Positions 16,098 through 30,170 of a DNA stretch of 64,000 nt are shown one piece after another. Position 1 is the first letter of the stretch. Each line of letters begins with the position of its first letter. The stretch is from contig NC_135564.1 of assembly GCF_964340395.1 (NCBI RefSeq), positions 10,503,391-10,567,390 of the forward strand. Direction: 5' to 3'. Below the pieces are notes generated by a model. It saw only the letters and a list, made by a program, of their open reading frames with translations. It made no database searches and was not told the origin of the DNA. The DNA comes from Glandiceps talaboti (lineage: Eukaryota > Hemichordata > Enteropneusta > Spengelidae). The position numbers and the translations under genes are program-made.

Positions 16098-18225
16098 TTA
16101 TGTGATAAACTGTGCTAACAATGCAGAAGGCGATTCTTGATGATATCAAAATACTAGTAGAATAGTTTTAGTGAGGTTTTCTCTCTCTGGTAAGAATCTA
16201 AGATGTCAGTATTTTCTTCCAAGTGAAAAAGCATATGAACTCAGCTTGTGCCAATTTAAAAAATATATTTGATGACCAGAGTTCCCCTGCAGCATTTTGA
16301 GATATGGTTCAGATTATAGCATACAACAAGGACTGAAATGTGAGAGTAATCTGGAGTTATGTCTGGGTGCAATTGGCATCGTTATTTCATCCATTGATAT
16401 TAGAATCCCAACCTGAATGTAGCACTGCTGGTTGGCAGATATGATTTTACCAAGCTGCAAAAAAAAACGGACTGTAAAATTTGATCCCATGAGGGTTCTC
16501 CCTAGGGAGTTAATGAGAGCAAAGATTTTCTTTGAAACATTAGCGCATAGTTAACAAACGACGTGAATGACGTGACAATTTTGAAAACATTTTTGGGGAA
16601 GAGAAATGATTAGATGTTGAGTGCATCTGTGTTAGGGAAAATATTGACAGATGAGTGTTACTGAAAAATAGCCCATAAAGGAATTCTAACAGGAGGAGAA
16701 AGTGGAAAATTTGAAAGAATGAAACTTGACACTCTGAGACTTGAAGGGTTTCTGATTAGAACTGTAACCTATATGAGTTCAGAAGTCGTTTGATTGTAAC
16801 ATTACACCCATATTTTCTACTTTGCTTGTCAGAATATTTGCTATATAAGTTGTCTGTATTTGTAAACGTTTTTGTCAAGTCTGGGATTCCTCTACACTTT
16901 CTTCAAAACAACCTGCTATACATGCATATCGTTGATGACATTGTATGATTCATCGCTGCTTGTGCACCATATTGCTGTCACTTACATAAGAGCAACAGAA
17001 GTGTGGCATGTTAACAACGATGAATATTTTCATTGGCTGACTGTAATAGTTCGGTGAAAGTGCAAGTGGTAGAGTGATAATTTCATTTTTTGTTCATCCA
17101 AAAAAATTAAAAAAAAAAAATTTTTTTTTGGAAGTGATTGATCAGACCACCTGGTCTGCATTGCAGCCAACCAAAAATGGACAATAGCTATCGTAAAATT
17201 GTGGCCAACATGTGCCTGACATTGGAAATTCTGTGTATACAATCACAAATTTTTAGATAGAGAAACATTATATTAAAATGCGAGAGTTCTTGTTTGTCTC
17301 AGGAAGGTATTAAAAATTGGCGTGTGAAATTTGCATAGCAAAGCACTTATTTGTATACCTGTAAGAGATATGTAAATTTATTTTGATTTTATGGGATTTC
17401 ATTCAAAAGAGAACTGTTAATTTTTATATGAGAATGAATATTCATGGACTCTGGGTACATAGTATTAAAGGAAAATTTCTACTCACAGAGTCAGAAAATT
17501 TCTGGGAAGTGAATCTCAAATTTTTAGCCCCCACTGGACTGAGTCATCTCTGATGACTGCTTGTTGCTACTGTCTTAACAGCAGCATCAGCAGTGATAAC
17601 AGCCCTTTGTAGTACATCCATGATTATGCTGATGATGACATTGGTGAAAATTTTGGATTTGCTTCTGAGAAATATTTTGAGCGTGTTATATTTTCACTGA
17701 TGATATTTCAAACTTGTAAAATGTATGATTAAGTTCTAGAAAAATGTAACGAATTAACAAAATCTACCTTGGAATTAACAAAAGCTTCCCAGACATGGAG
17801 CTAGAATGTAGAACATGCAGGGGATATCAATTTGTGAGTGCATGGAGCTTGAAAATAACAGTAACAGGGTACCACAAGGTTTGTAACCCTACGCACACCA
17901 TCTCTAATTGTGTGTGTTTGAAGAATAGCGCAAGGAAAAGGGCATGATCCTGTTGGTGGCATCCCGCTGTTGTTGATTGCTATTTTTACAGTTACCAGTG
18001 TACTTTTTTACATTCATAATTCAATAGTATGATGCAATAGGTGTATTAGCTGAGAAAGCATTACAGTACAGTGAAAGGTTGAAGCTAGACATTGCTTTTG
18101 GAGACTTGAGTGCCTATACTTTTCGTTTTTTTTGTGAAGTGCTGTTCCACACTGCTGAAAGTGCTTTTAATTGTTACCCCCAGGCATGGATTTCTGTGTA
18201 GATTACTTAATACTATAATAGCTTA

Positions 18226-18696
18226 GGGACGATAGCACAATGTCGCACAAACTCAATAAATGGACATCGTTCATGTACGACAAAACCCCCTCCCCCAAAA
18301 TGAACATTCACAAGTGTGACATCACATGTTTATATACTGTGTAAACCATGATGAAAACTAGCAGTCACACCACTACCATCGATGCTGTATTTAAATATGA
18401 TGGTAAACATGAAGTTCCAACCTTATGAACCCGTTTAATGAGATGATGGTAAACACATCAAAATACTACCGGAAACCCAGCACTGTATCTCACATTAGAA
18501 GTAAATTTTTTATCCCCGTATCAACATCTCAGATGTAAATACAGAAGCTTTTATCATTGAAGGCGCGATAGTTTTCGAAATGTTGTTAGAAGTGCAAACA
18601 TGAAGTTCAGCAATCGCATTGATGCCAGAACCCCTTCCCCTTCCTAGACAAACAAAGGTCGCTTATCAAGCTTGTGCGACATGGTGCGATTGTCCC
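18226..18696. mobile_element. 471-bp MITE, PIF/Harbinger type
   Basis: The ends are inverted repeats of about 27 bp. The left end begins GGGACGATAGCACAATGTCG. The right end, reverse-complemented, begins GGGACAATCGCACCATGTCG. Both ends are flanked by TTA (18223-18225, 18697-18699). There is no open frame of note inside, so the element would need a transposase supplied in trans. Confidence 0.75.
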
Positions 18697-20184
18697 TTAG
18701 AACCTTTGCTGGTCGATTTTGACTATGTCCTCTCAACGGAGTTGAGAGTATGTTATCAAAAACTACCAACGAAGGCCCTAAGCTAGACCTATAACAAGGT
18801 ATGTCTGTTTTTACAAGTCACACACAATAGGCTGTTCAGTCTATGTCGGAAATTTAGCCCAGTGGTGAAATTTTCCTTTATTCCGGGGATAAAGAAATGA
18901 GCATTCTTACATCGTATGGGAATATCCCAGGCTCTCACTTGATGGACTCTTCATTGTGTTGCATAATAATATTGATAATACTGTATAGGGGTAGTGTTGT
19001 ATGTACAACAAAAAATAGCTAACATGAGTTTAGTACAGCGTTTTATTGTAGGTTAAGACAGCTGACAAACACCCCTAATGGGCTTGTCCTTGTCCCATTA
19101 TGGGAACTGTTAGGGTAGATAATTTTCCGCTACAATGGTATTATGCAAAGCATTAACTTTCCCGATTTAATCCAGAAAGCTTTCTAATCCATTTAACGCA
19201 TGTCATTTGACAAGACCATCATGCCTCGTTTGTGAAGGTTGCAAAGGGGCTCAAAGGTGGTCACAGCTGTCTTACAGACATGCCAATATTGGTTGCTGGG
19301 TGTCTCACTTTTGTTTCAGCTAACAATGATAATAATTAAAGTTGTAATCCATGCATCCATTTGGCACCATATGTAATTACTGAGATACTTGTTGAGAATG
19401 CTCATAGGGGCTAGGATGCTACCACCCCCACCCCCCACCCCTTCACCTCCCTCCTATCCTTTGTCCTCCGCCTGTCTTTCAATTACATTGAAGGATAGAT
19501 CATGGACATCGACAATTCACATTCTGATGTATAGTTTGATATTGTTCAGAAATCATGTAAACAATTTTTTTTTCCATTTTGGATGTTGATCGTTTTGTTC
19601 CCTCAACATGAATTCGTTCTCAGCGCGTTGTTTAATTTCAGTTTTGAAAAAAAGAAACCAAGAATGGCAGTTTATTCTGCGAGTCAGTAATGTAGTTTAC
19701 TACTTGTGAGTTCTTGATCATTCAACATACTGTGGTTACTGTTTGCAGTCCAAAAGAAGTGATGATTTAGCTTCATAATATGGTCGTAATGGCAGGCCTA
19801 CAACTACAAGTAGCCCTGCTGTTTTTAATCTTCAAGTAACTAAGTTGATAGATATTATTACTCTGTCAGTGTTTTTCTTCATTCAGCCGAGACAAATACA
19901 ACTGACATAAGATGTCCTGTCTGACAAATATATTCAGGTGGGAAAAAACAAATATTTGGGAATGACATTATTTGCCATATGCCAGCCATGTGTCTGGATT
20001 TGATGAAAAGGTTCTACAATTTTCACATTGTAAAACATTTATTTAGCCAGTCAACCAGAGACAGAGAAGTACTGTGGTGATGTATAGAAGTGGGATGGGA
20101 TGGGGTGTGGAGTGGATGGGTGGGGTGTGGGGTATGGAGAGGAGATACATGGGAATTGATTGCTAATTTAGTATCAAGTTTGCT

Positions 20185-20575
20185 TTAAAAATTACAGCAC
20201 TGTATTCTGCTAAACTCCCCAATGCAGTTAACTTAAGTTTAACAGCACTGTACTCTGCTAGTCCCAAGTACAGTTACATTACAGTACTGTGCTAAACTCC
20301 CCACTATAATTACAGCACCGTACATGTACATGTACTTGTATTCTGTTCAACTCCCCAGTACATGTAGCACTGTGCTCTTCAGTACACTTTAATACAGCAC
20401 TGTAAACGATTAAACTCTCCTGTACACTTACAGCACTGTACTGTTAAACTCTTCCATACATTTACAGCACTGTACTTTGCTAAACTCTCCTGTACTGTGA
20501 CATTACCGCGTTGCACTCAGCGAAACTCCTCAGGTACAACTACAACACCACACTCTGCTAAATTCACTATGGTGT
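20185..20575. repeat. degenerate tandem array, about 45 bp unit
   Basis: About nine diverged units combine ACAGCACTGTACTCTGC, TAAACTC and a CCAGTACAGTTACA-like word. Spacing is irregular, so the array is old or was patched by conversion. Confidence 0.75.
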
Positions 20576-21307
20576 AGTGACAATACTTAGACCAGAATGT
20601 AGATTGTACATATATCTCATCTGTCATCAGAATCTGTTTCTAAGCAAAGCTTTGAAAGAGGATGGTATTTAATATCACGTTAGATTGCCCTTCTTAACTT
20701 TGCAGCATCACAACTAATTGAAGACCATCTTTATTTTCAATTAATCTGATTGGAATGTCAATAAATCATTACTGGATATATGATTGTTAGTTTTTAGAAC
20801 ATCCAACCACCAATCACATGACTGGTGTATTACTTAATATTGAATGTACTGAATTTCGGAGGTCAATGACTTTGAAAATTGATATTCACACTAATCAAAT
20901 TTAATCATTAATTTAATGCGTAAATTATACAACAATTTGATATACAAAGAAGTCTCTATTGAAAAAATGTTCAAAACATTTAAAAATCTAGGATAAGGAC
21001 ATTGTGCTTTTGTAAAGTGCAGGTTGATGTTTTTGAGAGATTGACTGAAAAAAATAATTTGTTGTAACTTTATGAAAAATAGTTGAGACATAAAAGCAAA
21101 ATGGCTGCTTAACATTGTTCGTTTAGTTTTTGAGAACAGTTGGATAGAACAGTTGGATAGAACTTTTAGTCTTTGATATTTACTCTCAAATGTAAATTAC
21201 AAAGAAAAATTATTTGAAAAATCAGCAGGGCATAATTTTGATCACAGTACTTCATGCAGCTAATTTGGCAGTTGATTAGTAATTGTTAGATTAAAAATAG
21301 AATTTTT

Positions 21308-21480
21308 CAGGGCTCAAAATTATCAATAATCCAGGGCTTCCAAACATCATATCTAGATGATCAAATTTATTGAGCGATTTAGTGGCGGTAGTCTGTTAGA
21401 TCAGTGGAAATTAATAGAAAATTATAGCAGCAGCATTTCACTGCATTAAAATCTGCCTACCATACTGTAGTACCAAATGG
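21308..21480 (+). mobile_element. CAGGGCTC-family element, diverged copy
   Basis: Begins CAGGGCTCAAAATTATCA and contains GGCGGTAGTCTGTTAGAT, GTGGAAATTAATAGAAAA and TCTGCCTACCA, in the order seen in the 8541 and 62567 copies. The right end is not clear. Confidence 0.5.
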
Positions 21481-22234
21481 ATAAATGTCAAATTAAGCCT
21501 GATTTTTGCATGTATAAATGTATAAAACAAAATGCAAAAGTGGATCGGAATGACAGTACAGAAAATGTCTGAAAAATTATAAATTGTGATATTAATCAAT
21601 GCAATTACGTTTCAAAAACTTGCTTTGTAAAAAAAAATGTCTGTTTTTACAAATGCATAAGGCTCCCTTGTGAAATTTTTATAAGGGAGTAAAAAATGTA
21701 TGATTTTATGGTTATCAGCACTTTCTTATACTGCTGGAAGATTTCCCTTGAGGTAGACTTCATAATCTGTTCCTCATTGTTGGATGTGATTGATACGGTA
21801 CATACACTTCAAGTGTTCATCTTCAGTTTTCTTCGTTATGGTTGTTTTTCTTGACAAAATCAATTCGTATTCATACCTGATCACTAGCCATTCACACAGC
21901 TTTTGTGTGACAGAAGGGTTTAAACAAAAAAAGGGAACATCTCTGGAATAGACAAGATGTCTTGATCAACCCTTTGTTCACATTGTTTCATTTTCCTTTT
22001 GTATTTCCAAAAGAAGGAAAGATTTTAATGTTTTCTATTTGTGTAAGCCACAAGGGGAGAAAGCAAAGTATGCTGTTTGTTTGTGAGATATTAGATTGTA
22101 AGATATGTCGTGTTGTTCAGCCCAATCAAGCTTCTTGACAGTGTGCCATGAATGTCTATATCGTACAGACCAGTAACATAAGATATGTGAAAATTGGATA
22201 TTTCTAGAGATAGTATGTATGTATAGTAAATCAC

Positions 22235-22445
22235 ACCACAGTGGAATACAGTACAATGCAGTGCAGTGCAGCACTGCACAGCACAGCACAGCACAGCACC
22301 GCACAGCACAGCACAGCATACATGTATGCAATTACAGTACACTATAGTAAAGCACAGCATAGCATGTGCCAGTACAGTACATGACAATGTGGTCCAGTGT
22401 AGTGCAATCCAGTACTGTACTTTAGCACAGCACAGCACAACATAG
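22235..22445. repeat. GCACA-rich low-complexity tract
   Basis: Irregular repeats of CAGCA, CAGTA and GTGCAG with many short palindromes. The minus-strand Cys/Ala-rich open frames here (98 and 119 codons) are products of the low complexity, not genes. Confidence 0.8.
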
Positions 22446-22852
22446 TACATACCTTATTTAAATCAAAAAGAATTTTATTCAAAGTTGTAAAAACATGCAA
22501 AGTAAATACACCATAGCGGATTCATGCTTTGTATGATTACAATTTGCATTGCCTGACCTTGACCAGATATGACACGGAAAAAAAAGGACTTTCACATCTA
22601 CATGGCATACTATTCATTACTGCAGATGTTCGTTCCCTGCACTGATTGACTAACGAAAGAGAGATGATTTCACAAAAGACATGTATGTAAAATTCAACTA
22701 TACATGTATCCCCGCTGTGATAATCACTGTACATAATTATATATAGCATACAAAAAAAAACATCATTTAGTCGTTGATAGATAGGACTAGATGTTTAGTC
22801 TTCTGTGAGATAATGTGCATCATTGTATCCTATTGTGTCATTATAGTGGTCA

Positions 22853-23143
22853 TGTGGATGAGGATTTTTCATTTATAGGAATTTTTTTAAAGCTTTTTTA
22901 AAAAATGTGTAAAATGTGTAAAAAAAATTTTAAAGCTTTTTACAAAAATGTGTAAAATGTTTTTTATTGTATATACAATAACAAACATTTTACACATATA
23001 TTAATCTTTTGCAGTTTATTAAGTTACAAACTAGGACTTGGCATACCACATTGATTTCAAGTAGGACGCCATGATAAAATTGTTTTGTAAATTTAGAAAT
23101 CCAAAATAGAAACCCAATCCTCATCCATATGGCCACTTTACAA
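22853..23143. mobile_element. possible MITE with TIR AGTGGYCATRTGGATGAGGA
   Basis: The left end reads AGTGGTCATGTGGATGAGGA and the right end is its near-perfect inverted copy (reverse complement AGTGGCCATATGGATGAGGA). The interior is AT-rich with repeated AAAATGTGTAAAATG. No target duplication is evident. A third similar end occurs in + orientation at about 23499-23520 (AGTGGCCATATTATGAATGA), so a second nested element may share the right arm. Confidence 0.5.
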
Positions 23144-24149
23144 AAAATTATACAGCTGTGTGTCATTAAAAAAAAAACACATTTAAAGATTTTTGTCTTC
23201 TTTCTCTGATTATTAAGACCACTGAACCTTAATATTTGCCCAATTAAAAAAAAAATCTCATTAAAATAAACATATTTCTTGTTAGGTTGTTAAGATTTTC
23301 TGCCTTTATAGGCTTTAAAACCATTAAAAAAAAAATCTGAAAATATCGTGTTCGTTAATTAACGTTCATGAAAAATCTGGCTTGTAAAAAAAATACTAAT
23401 TGGTATTTTGCTGATATGTATATACTTGTGGCATACTTGTAAATGTATATATATATATATTTTAGCTCTAACATCGTTTACCTTATTTAGTTGAAGTGGC
23501 CATATTATGAATGAGGATTGAATGTTTATGTCAGATTTTTAATTTTAGTTTTGTATCTAGAGACACCATTCAAATTTGCACAATAACTTTGCCACATGAC
23601 ACACCGGGTGGGGAGAGGGGTTATATGTTCAATGAAGGCTTGTTTTTTTTTTAAAAAAATTTGAAAAGGATTCTGTTCGTCGATAATTCATTATTGGTGT
23701 TGCAGGAAACGGATATATTCAAAGAAATGTTTGACTGAAATATATATATATTATATATGTGGCATTACAGTGACTCCATGTTGGCCTACTAAAAAGCCGT
23801 TTGTTTGAGTCCAGCCATCTGTTGATAGACTTGAAAGAAAACTATGTAGTAGTATGAAAACAAATGGATGAATTACACCGACAATTTTTGATGTTGTGTT
23901 TTTAGTAACTATAGTAGATTTATGTAATATAATGTCATGTATAATTTGTATAAAAGTAACAGCTGTGGAAATAGTGACAGCTAAGTTATATTTTAATTGT
24001 TGTTTCACATGTGATATTATCTCTAAATATTATTAATCATTTTAAGTACTGAGGTCACAAAATTTGTTTGCATTCCCCACAAAAAACCCCCAAAAACCCA
24101 AACAAACAAAAAACCCCCCCAAAAAATCTGGTACATTGTACTGATATTA

Positions 24150-24428
24150 GGCCTTTTAATTTTTTTCATGTGTAAGTTTCTCGTTCAGGTAAATATGTTT
24201 TCCATTGTTTTCCATATTGTCTTTGTGTTACAGCCATTGTAGATTGCAAGAAGTTTTATATTGTCTTTTTAAGTTGATGCCAGTTTTTGTATCCATTATT
24301 TCCTGCAAGACTTCATATTTTTCGTGATTTCATTTTATTTTTTCTCAAATGCGTAAAAAAAAGTTTAGGATCGGCAGTGAAAAACTATGTGGGGGTCGGG
24401 TAACCGGAACCAAACATTTTTTTTGGCC
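24150..24428 (+). mobile_element. GGCC-family MITE, copy 2
   Basis: 279 bp starting GGCCTTTTAATTTTTTTC and ending TTTTTTTGGCC. It is flanked by TTA on the left (24147-24149) and TCA on the right, probably a mutated duplication. The interior words GTTTTCCATTGTTTTCC, TTACAGCCATT and GGTCGGGTAACCGGAA match the copy at 51125-51509. Confidence 0.75.
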
Positions 24429-24604
24429 TCATCAGTACCAGATATTTTTTTATCATTGATACAGCAGTGGAGCTGCGAGTTATGGAGAGTAGTCATGGTG
24501 TCACCTACATGTACTTGAGTAAAGGTACTTTTGAACAAACAACATTATTACTGTGATGTAATGTTCTCTCCAGAATGCACTACAAGTTCAACTACAAGGA
24601 TAGC

Positions 24605-24735
24605 AACTATTCTGTATATGATTTACATATCAATGACAATGTTTAGCATACAATTTACATATCAATGACAATGTTTAGCATACAATTTACATATCAATAA
24701 CAAAATAATTAGCATAGTGATTTTCATAATGATCA
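24605..24735. repeat. short tandem array, about 40 bp unit
   Basis: ATTTACATATCAATGACAAT followed by GTTTAGCATACA is repeated about three times, with a further decayed copy to about 24735. Confidence 0.75.
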
Positions 24736-26097
24736 GCATATAATATGCATGTTTTCAATGTTGAAACATGGACATTGGGATCAGTCATTTCTCTTCAATG
24801 TGAATGTGTGATTAAAATATTGTCATTCAAAGATTAGATTGGTCGAATACTTATGAAGATTGACAGAAACTTGCCTAGAATGGCGGCCTGGGTGGCTAGG
24901 ACGGTGTGTGTTAATTTGAACTGTGCTTTTTCATCACATATAGTAGATATGAAAAAATTATAAAAATACACGATCTGCTGTAAAAATACACGATGTACTG
25001 TATTGATACTATCAAAACATCAGTAGGCACGCATAATCTCATCGGACTATATGACCTTTGACCTCATTCCAGATCACATCAGTTCCATCAATTCTGTTCA
25101 GGAAGATTGTCATGTGAAGAATCGTTTACAAACAACAAAAAGGCAAGATGTTATAATCGTTGAAACTAAAGAAAGCAAACTAATTTGTTCGGGATCATCT
25201 TTCTACATGTAGGTATTTAGTAGTGTTTAGTTTAGATATAATGTTTAATGGAACACTAGATCTAATAAATCATGATTATCGCAGAATAATTTAAAGAAAA
25301 TATTTGAAAGAATTTCAAGGTGTGTAAGGAGAATAACCTAATAGATTTTGCTGACTACAACTAAGTCCTTAAAAAAAAAGAAAATGCTACTAAATTATTT
25401 TTTTTTATCATTTCATGGAACCTGAAGTGCAGTGCTTTTGCTAATAAGGTTTGTGTGACAGTAAAATTTGGTGAATTTTGCATATATTTTTATACTTTGT
25501 GCTGTATTTTGTGGGAAACCCCAGTAAAATAGCTATGAAACTATGGTATGTCGGTAGATTTCATTTATTCTGCACACCACACCACACCAACAAAAGGCCG
25601 AGTTCCCTTCATCAAAAGGCTGAAAACCACAGCCGTGCATTTTTGCTCTTCAACACAGCCATTCAAGCGTAACACTGTAATCTGAGCCAGATATTAATGC
25701 ATGTACTTTCTAATATGATGGATTGGTGGTAACCAGAATATTTCATTCCTATTTGTACATTGTGTATAAAACAGGTCAAGGCTCTTTGAAGTTGTATAAA
25801 TCCCTATAAAACTGCATATTGCAGGAAATAGGGCAAGAATTAGATCTCTGGCACGGTTCGTATTATTTTCAGGTTAATACGCACTATCATTGTGTGACCT
25901 TTGACCTCAAATGCCAGATTTCATCTTTTGACTGTCGATTTTATTTGCATGATCATGTTGAAATTTTTGTGTAAACTACAAAAAATTGAATTGAATTCCT
26001 TGCAAAAGCTTTGTGAGGTGTTAAAGTACTTTTACATTCAGTCTATTTCTGAAAAGATTAAACTTAGAACAGTTTTATTGCACAGTAAACATATCTC

Positions 26098-26175
26098 AGG
26101 TATTGTTTTCAGATTGAGATTTTATATGGAACATTTTCAGGTATTGTTTTCAGATTGAGATTCTGTACGGAACAA
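26098..26175. repeat. tandem duplication of about 43 bp
   Basis: The word AGGTATTGTTTTCAGATTGA occurs at 26099 and again near 26140, each followed by a TATGGAACA or TACGGAACA segment. This is a simple two-copy duplication. Confidence 0.8.
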
Positions 26176-27446
26176 TGCTATTCCATACACACATGTATCT
26201 TGCTTGAGATAACTGCTAAATAGACTTTTGTTTCTATTATTAATATTACATTACATGTACAAACAGTAAAAGATAACAAGAATGTAATAAGAACTGACAC
26301 AAACGAAAGAAAAGGACAGTATTCGGACTTTACATAAATATAACATGTAAGTGCAAGTAACAGCTATGCAAATTATCGTTAGTACATTAGTAGAAGTAGG
26401 TTTTGAAAACATAAACAACTCACTTTTACAAACAGTATGGTCAGAAGATAAAAACAGAGTGGTTCACAATTTCCAGAATAGGGTAGGATTTTAAAACGAG
26501 ATCTAAGAGCTGAAAAGACTTTTCAAAATGAAGAAAAGATGATTACCCAAATTACTTGATTAAATCCAAAAACTTAAAAAAATGTCATGGATAGGTAAAT
26601 CATGGTTAGCTCTGCTGTCACTTCAGTTTTATACTGCCTCAACAGCTTGACTCTAGTTCTGTACGAATTGCAATCATCTCTCCCATGTTGTCAAATGGAT
26701 TCCTCTTGCACAGAATTCCGTTTTTGCTACCAAACAACCATAGTCTCTGCTATTAGAGCATTGATATAAACGTAATGACGCTATCGCATCCTCACGTCAC
26801 TTATAAATTCATTTGTACATTCAAACTAGAGGTTGAGTTTTGTAGTATACTGAAGGAAGTAAACCAATTACAGTCGCCTGTCAGTGTGTGTGTTGGATCT
26901 CAACTGACATGCGCTGTTCATCCCTTCCCCAGCAGGAAATTTTGTCTGTTAGGAAGAGAAGTCGAGAATGACTATATGTATATGTATAGTAACTAGGTCT
27001 ACAATGGGGTCAGTCAGATCTATGTTGTATCAACTCACAGAGATGTTTATCAAAGTGAGAGAGATTATTTTTACCAATCTTGTGATATAACAGGAAATTA
27101 TGAAAGTTGTCGGAAGTAAGATATAGTGTTGGTGAAAACAGTAACTGTATCCATATAGTTTTAATATTTTCCTGTATTGTATGGGTTTCAATATCAATGA
27201 AATGAGAAATAGAGAGAGAGTTCTTGATCTATAAACAGACTTTTTCTTGATTTATTAGAGTTTGAAAGTTTAGAGACAACCCTAATAGCTATATGAATCT
27301 TCCTCAAGTACATTGACACAGTATACCCACATTAGATTAATGACAATATTGCACTTAAAATGATCAAGAAAACTGTCAACTTGATTATTTCACTGGGTAT
27401 TTAAGGCTTATATAGCAGGGGAACTAGAATTGAGAAACTAGAAAAT

Positions 27447-27469
27447 GGGGGGGGGGGGGGGGGGGGGGG
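27447..27469. repeat. poly(G) run, 23 bases
   Basis: Uninterrupted G23 on the + strand. It is a strong candidate for G-quadruplex formation and for sequencing or assembly error in its length. Confidence 0.95.
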
Positions 27470-28454
27470 ACACTGGACCCTGTGTATGTCCATCAGCTGG
27501 CATTGGGTATAACCATTTCTGTGAAGTGTGCACTTTACTATAAGCCATGACCTCTTTTGCACCGAGGATTGTTCTGTAGTATGACTCGTATGAGTAAAAC
27601 TGAAAATGTGTGTCTATAAATGCATTGATATTGTGGTTTTATGTACTTTTTAAATAATTTATGGCAGAAAAGGTCACAATTTCACTGGTAAGGACAGGTG
27701 ATGTGAGTGTTCAATTTGAATCTAGTTACATGTACATTTGTACATTTGTGTAAAACTGTTCTCTGGTGTAAACTTGAATTACACATTTTTGAATTTTAAG
27801 AAAAAGGACAAAAAAAATGCAATGAATCTTAGAACTCCCAACGTTTTCAATGGGAGAAGCCATACCATTTTTGGGGGGTTTGAGTTACTCCCAAATTAAA
27901 ATTTTGAATTACACTCCCTCCCCTCAAAAAATATAAATAGATAAATAACATATAAATAAACTCCTGCAATTAAAGTATTATATGAACCCCCCTACTTTTT
28001 CCATGGGAGAAGCCATACTTTTCTGTTTTGTGTGGGTAATCCCGAATTTTGAAAGATGGAAGGATATGAAATGTGTGCAGTAGTCTTGTGGAAGCAATCA
28101 ATTTGATTAGCAAGTGACAGGGAATATTAATACATTCATTTAACCTGTAGGGAAGCTGACATGCTTGTAGTGTAACCTTTGACCTTTAGGCCTCAAAGGA
28201 GTTTTGATTAATTTCAAGATAGAGCTCTTAAAATGTCTTGCTTCAATGAATAATGATTTGTAAATCATGGCTGCCGAAAGGTTGTGACAAATATGTTAGG
28301 TTGTCCGTTTTGTGTCATGTCATAAGTTCTATTCAGAATTTTGTTTTTTTAAAGCAGTGTGTAAAAAATATCTGATATTTAGTGTGAAGTTTTTATACTT
28401 CATTTATTTCAGCAGAAATTTATTTCATATGAACAAATAATGAAAGAAAAGGAA

Positions 28455-28800
28455 AAATAGACGTTGGAATTGATGAAAAATTTATAAATTTAAGAAAATT
28501 TTTACAAAAAGTGACATGTAAGCATAGGATGTTGGAGTTGATGAAAATTTGATACAATTTAAGAAAAATTCTACGAAAAGTGATATGTAAGTGAAGGATG
28601 TTTGAATTGATGAAAATTTTATAAATTTAAGAAAAATTCTACGAAAAGTGATATGTACATGTAAGTGTAGGATGTTGGAGTTGATGAAAATTTTATAAAT
28701 TTAAGAAAAATTATACGAAAAGTGATATGTAAGTGTAGGATGTTCGGAATTGATGAAAATTTTATAAATTCAAGAAAAATTCTCCAAAAAAGTGAGCGTT
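28455..28800. repeat. tandem array, about 70-75 bp unit, 5 copies
   Basis: Each copy reads approximately TTGATGAAAATTTTATAAA, TTTAAGAAAAATTCTACGAA, AAGTGATATGTAAGTG, AGGATGTTGG. Copies are close to one another in sequence, so the expansion is fairly recent. Confidence 0.88.
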
Positions 28801-29604
28801 GGATGAAGGTCTGTGTGGGTTTAACAGTGATAACACTACATGCATAGATTCACAGGAAAAAATTGTTTCTCAGCAAATTAAGTTTGCTGAAATACATCGA
28901 CTCAAAGAGGTCAAATCATTGCCAATTGTATATATTGCTTGGCAAGTATTCACATGAGAGGTAAAATACAGTTCAGCAGTATATGATGTTGAGAAGGTCA
29001 TGTGTCAATTGATAGGATGTGTGCATTTTAAGAAATCCTGATTTTTGGCGACCCTTCATGAAACCACACATATACTGACACACAAAAAAGAAATTTTTGA
29101 TTAAACAAAGGTGTATGTAATCATCAAAATTTCAAAAAAAAAAAGGAAATTTCCTCTCAGATAGGATATGTGTCATGTATGTCACATGAACAGGGTATTC
29201 GGATCAAAGGAAATTGCTAAGACCTGGTAAAGTCATATTTAAACAGATTGTCAAAAAATTAGAAGCTGATATTGTGCGAGTCATTATTGGGTTAGAGGAT
29301 TTCCTCCAATATTGGTCACAAGTACATTAACATGAATTAGAGTAGGGTCATCGACCTGTGTGCATATACTGCCAGGTAAAGGTATAACAATAGGGTGTAA
29401 TCTAAATGTCAAAACAAGACAGACTAACTGTCACTACAGGAGTATTTGTGTGATTACTTTCTTGAGTAAACTACTTTTCTATGAGCCATAGTCAGTATGC
29501 AAATTTTGACACTTCACACTACTGCACTACATGTAGTTCCCCTGTGAGTAGAGTATTGATTTTCTTTGGTGTGTAAGCTAAGTTACAAGTACCTGTACTT
29601 CTTT

Positions 29605-30170
29605 ATGAGGAGTTTGCTGGTTATTGCAAAGCAATCAACACGATGATGTTGGTTGTAATTTTGGTGGTAAAATACAGTGTCAGGGGTTAATTGGAAGGGA
29701 TGGGGGTGAGGGAAGGGGAGGAGGAGGTGGTGGTCACGTAGTGTGTCAGGAGGAAGGAGGGAGGGAAGAAGGGAGGCAGGCAGGCAGATATGGAAGGACA
29801 GATACCAATGTTTCTTTGTAAAGAGTTTGGTGATTATCACAAAGCAGTTGACATGATGATGTTGTAATTTTGGTGGTACAGTATTGTCAGGGTCTGAGGG
29901 GAAGGTGTGGAGATGAGGGAAGGGGAAGGGGTGGATAAGCTATATATCAGGAGAGGAGGGGGGAGGGGAGTGACTTGACTAGTACAGTTGTCATTGTCAT
30001 TGCTGTTCAGTGATCATTGCCAACCAACCAATTGACTTGATGATGTTGATACAAATAGTGTCATGTGTTTGAAAAGAAATGAGGGGGATGAAGGAAGGGG
30101 AACAGTTGGTAGGTGGTCAAGCAGTGGTTCAAGAGAAGGGGGTGGGGGGTGGGGGGTGGGGGTGGTGGGG
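29605..30170. repeat. G-rich tandem array, about 190-220 bp unit, 3 copies
   Basis: Three copies start near 29610, 29830 and 30005 with ATTGCAAAGCAATCAACA-type sequence followed by GATGATGTTG and GTAATTTTGGTGGTA. Each ends in a long purine tract rich in GGGA and GGAGG. The last tract (30138-30170) has six or more G-runs separated by single T and can form a G-quadruplex. Confidence 0.8.

Noticed and set aside
22035-22450. Cys/Ala-rich minus-strand frames of 98 and 119 codons
   Set aside because: Low-complexity GCACA tract; residues only mirror the repeat.
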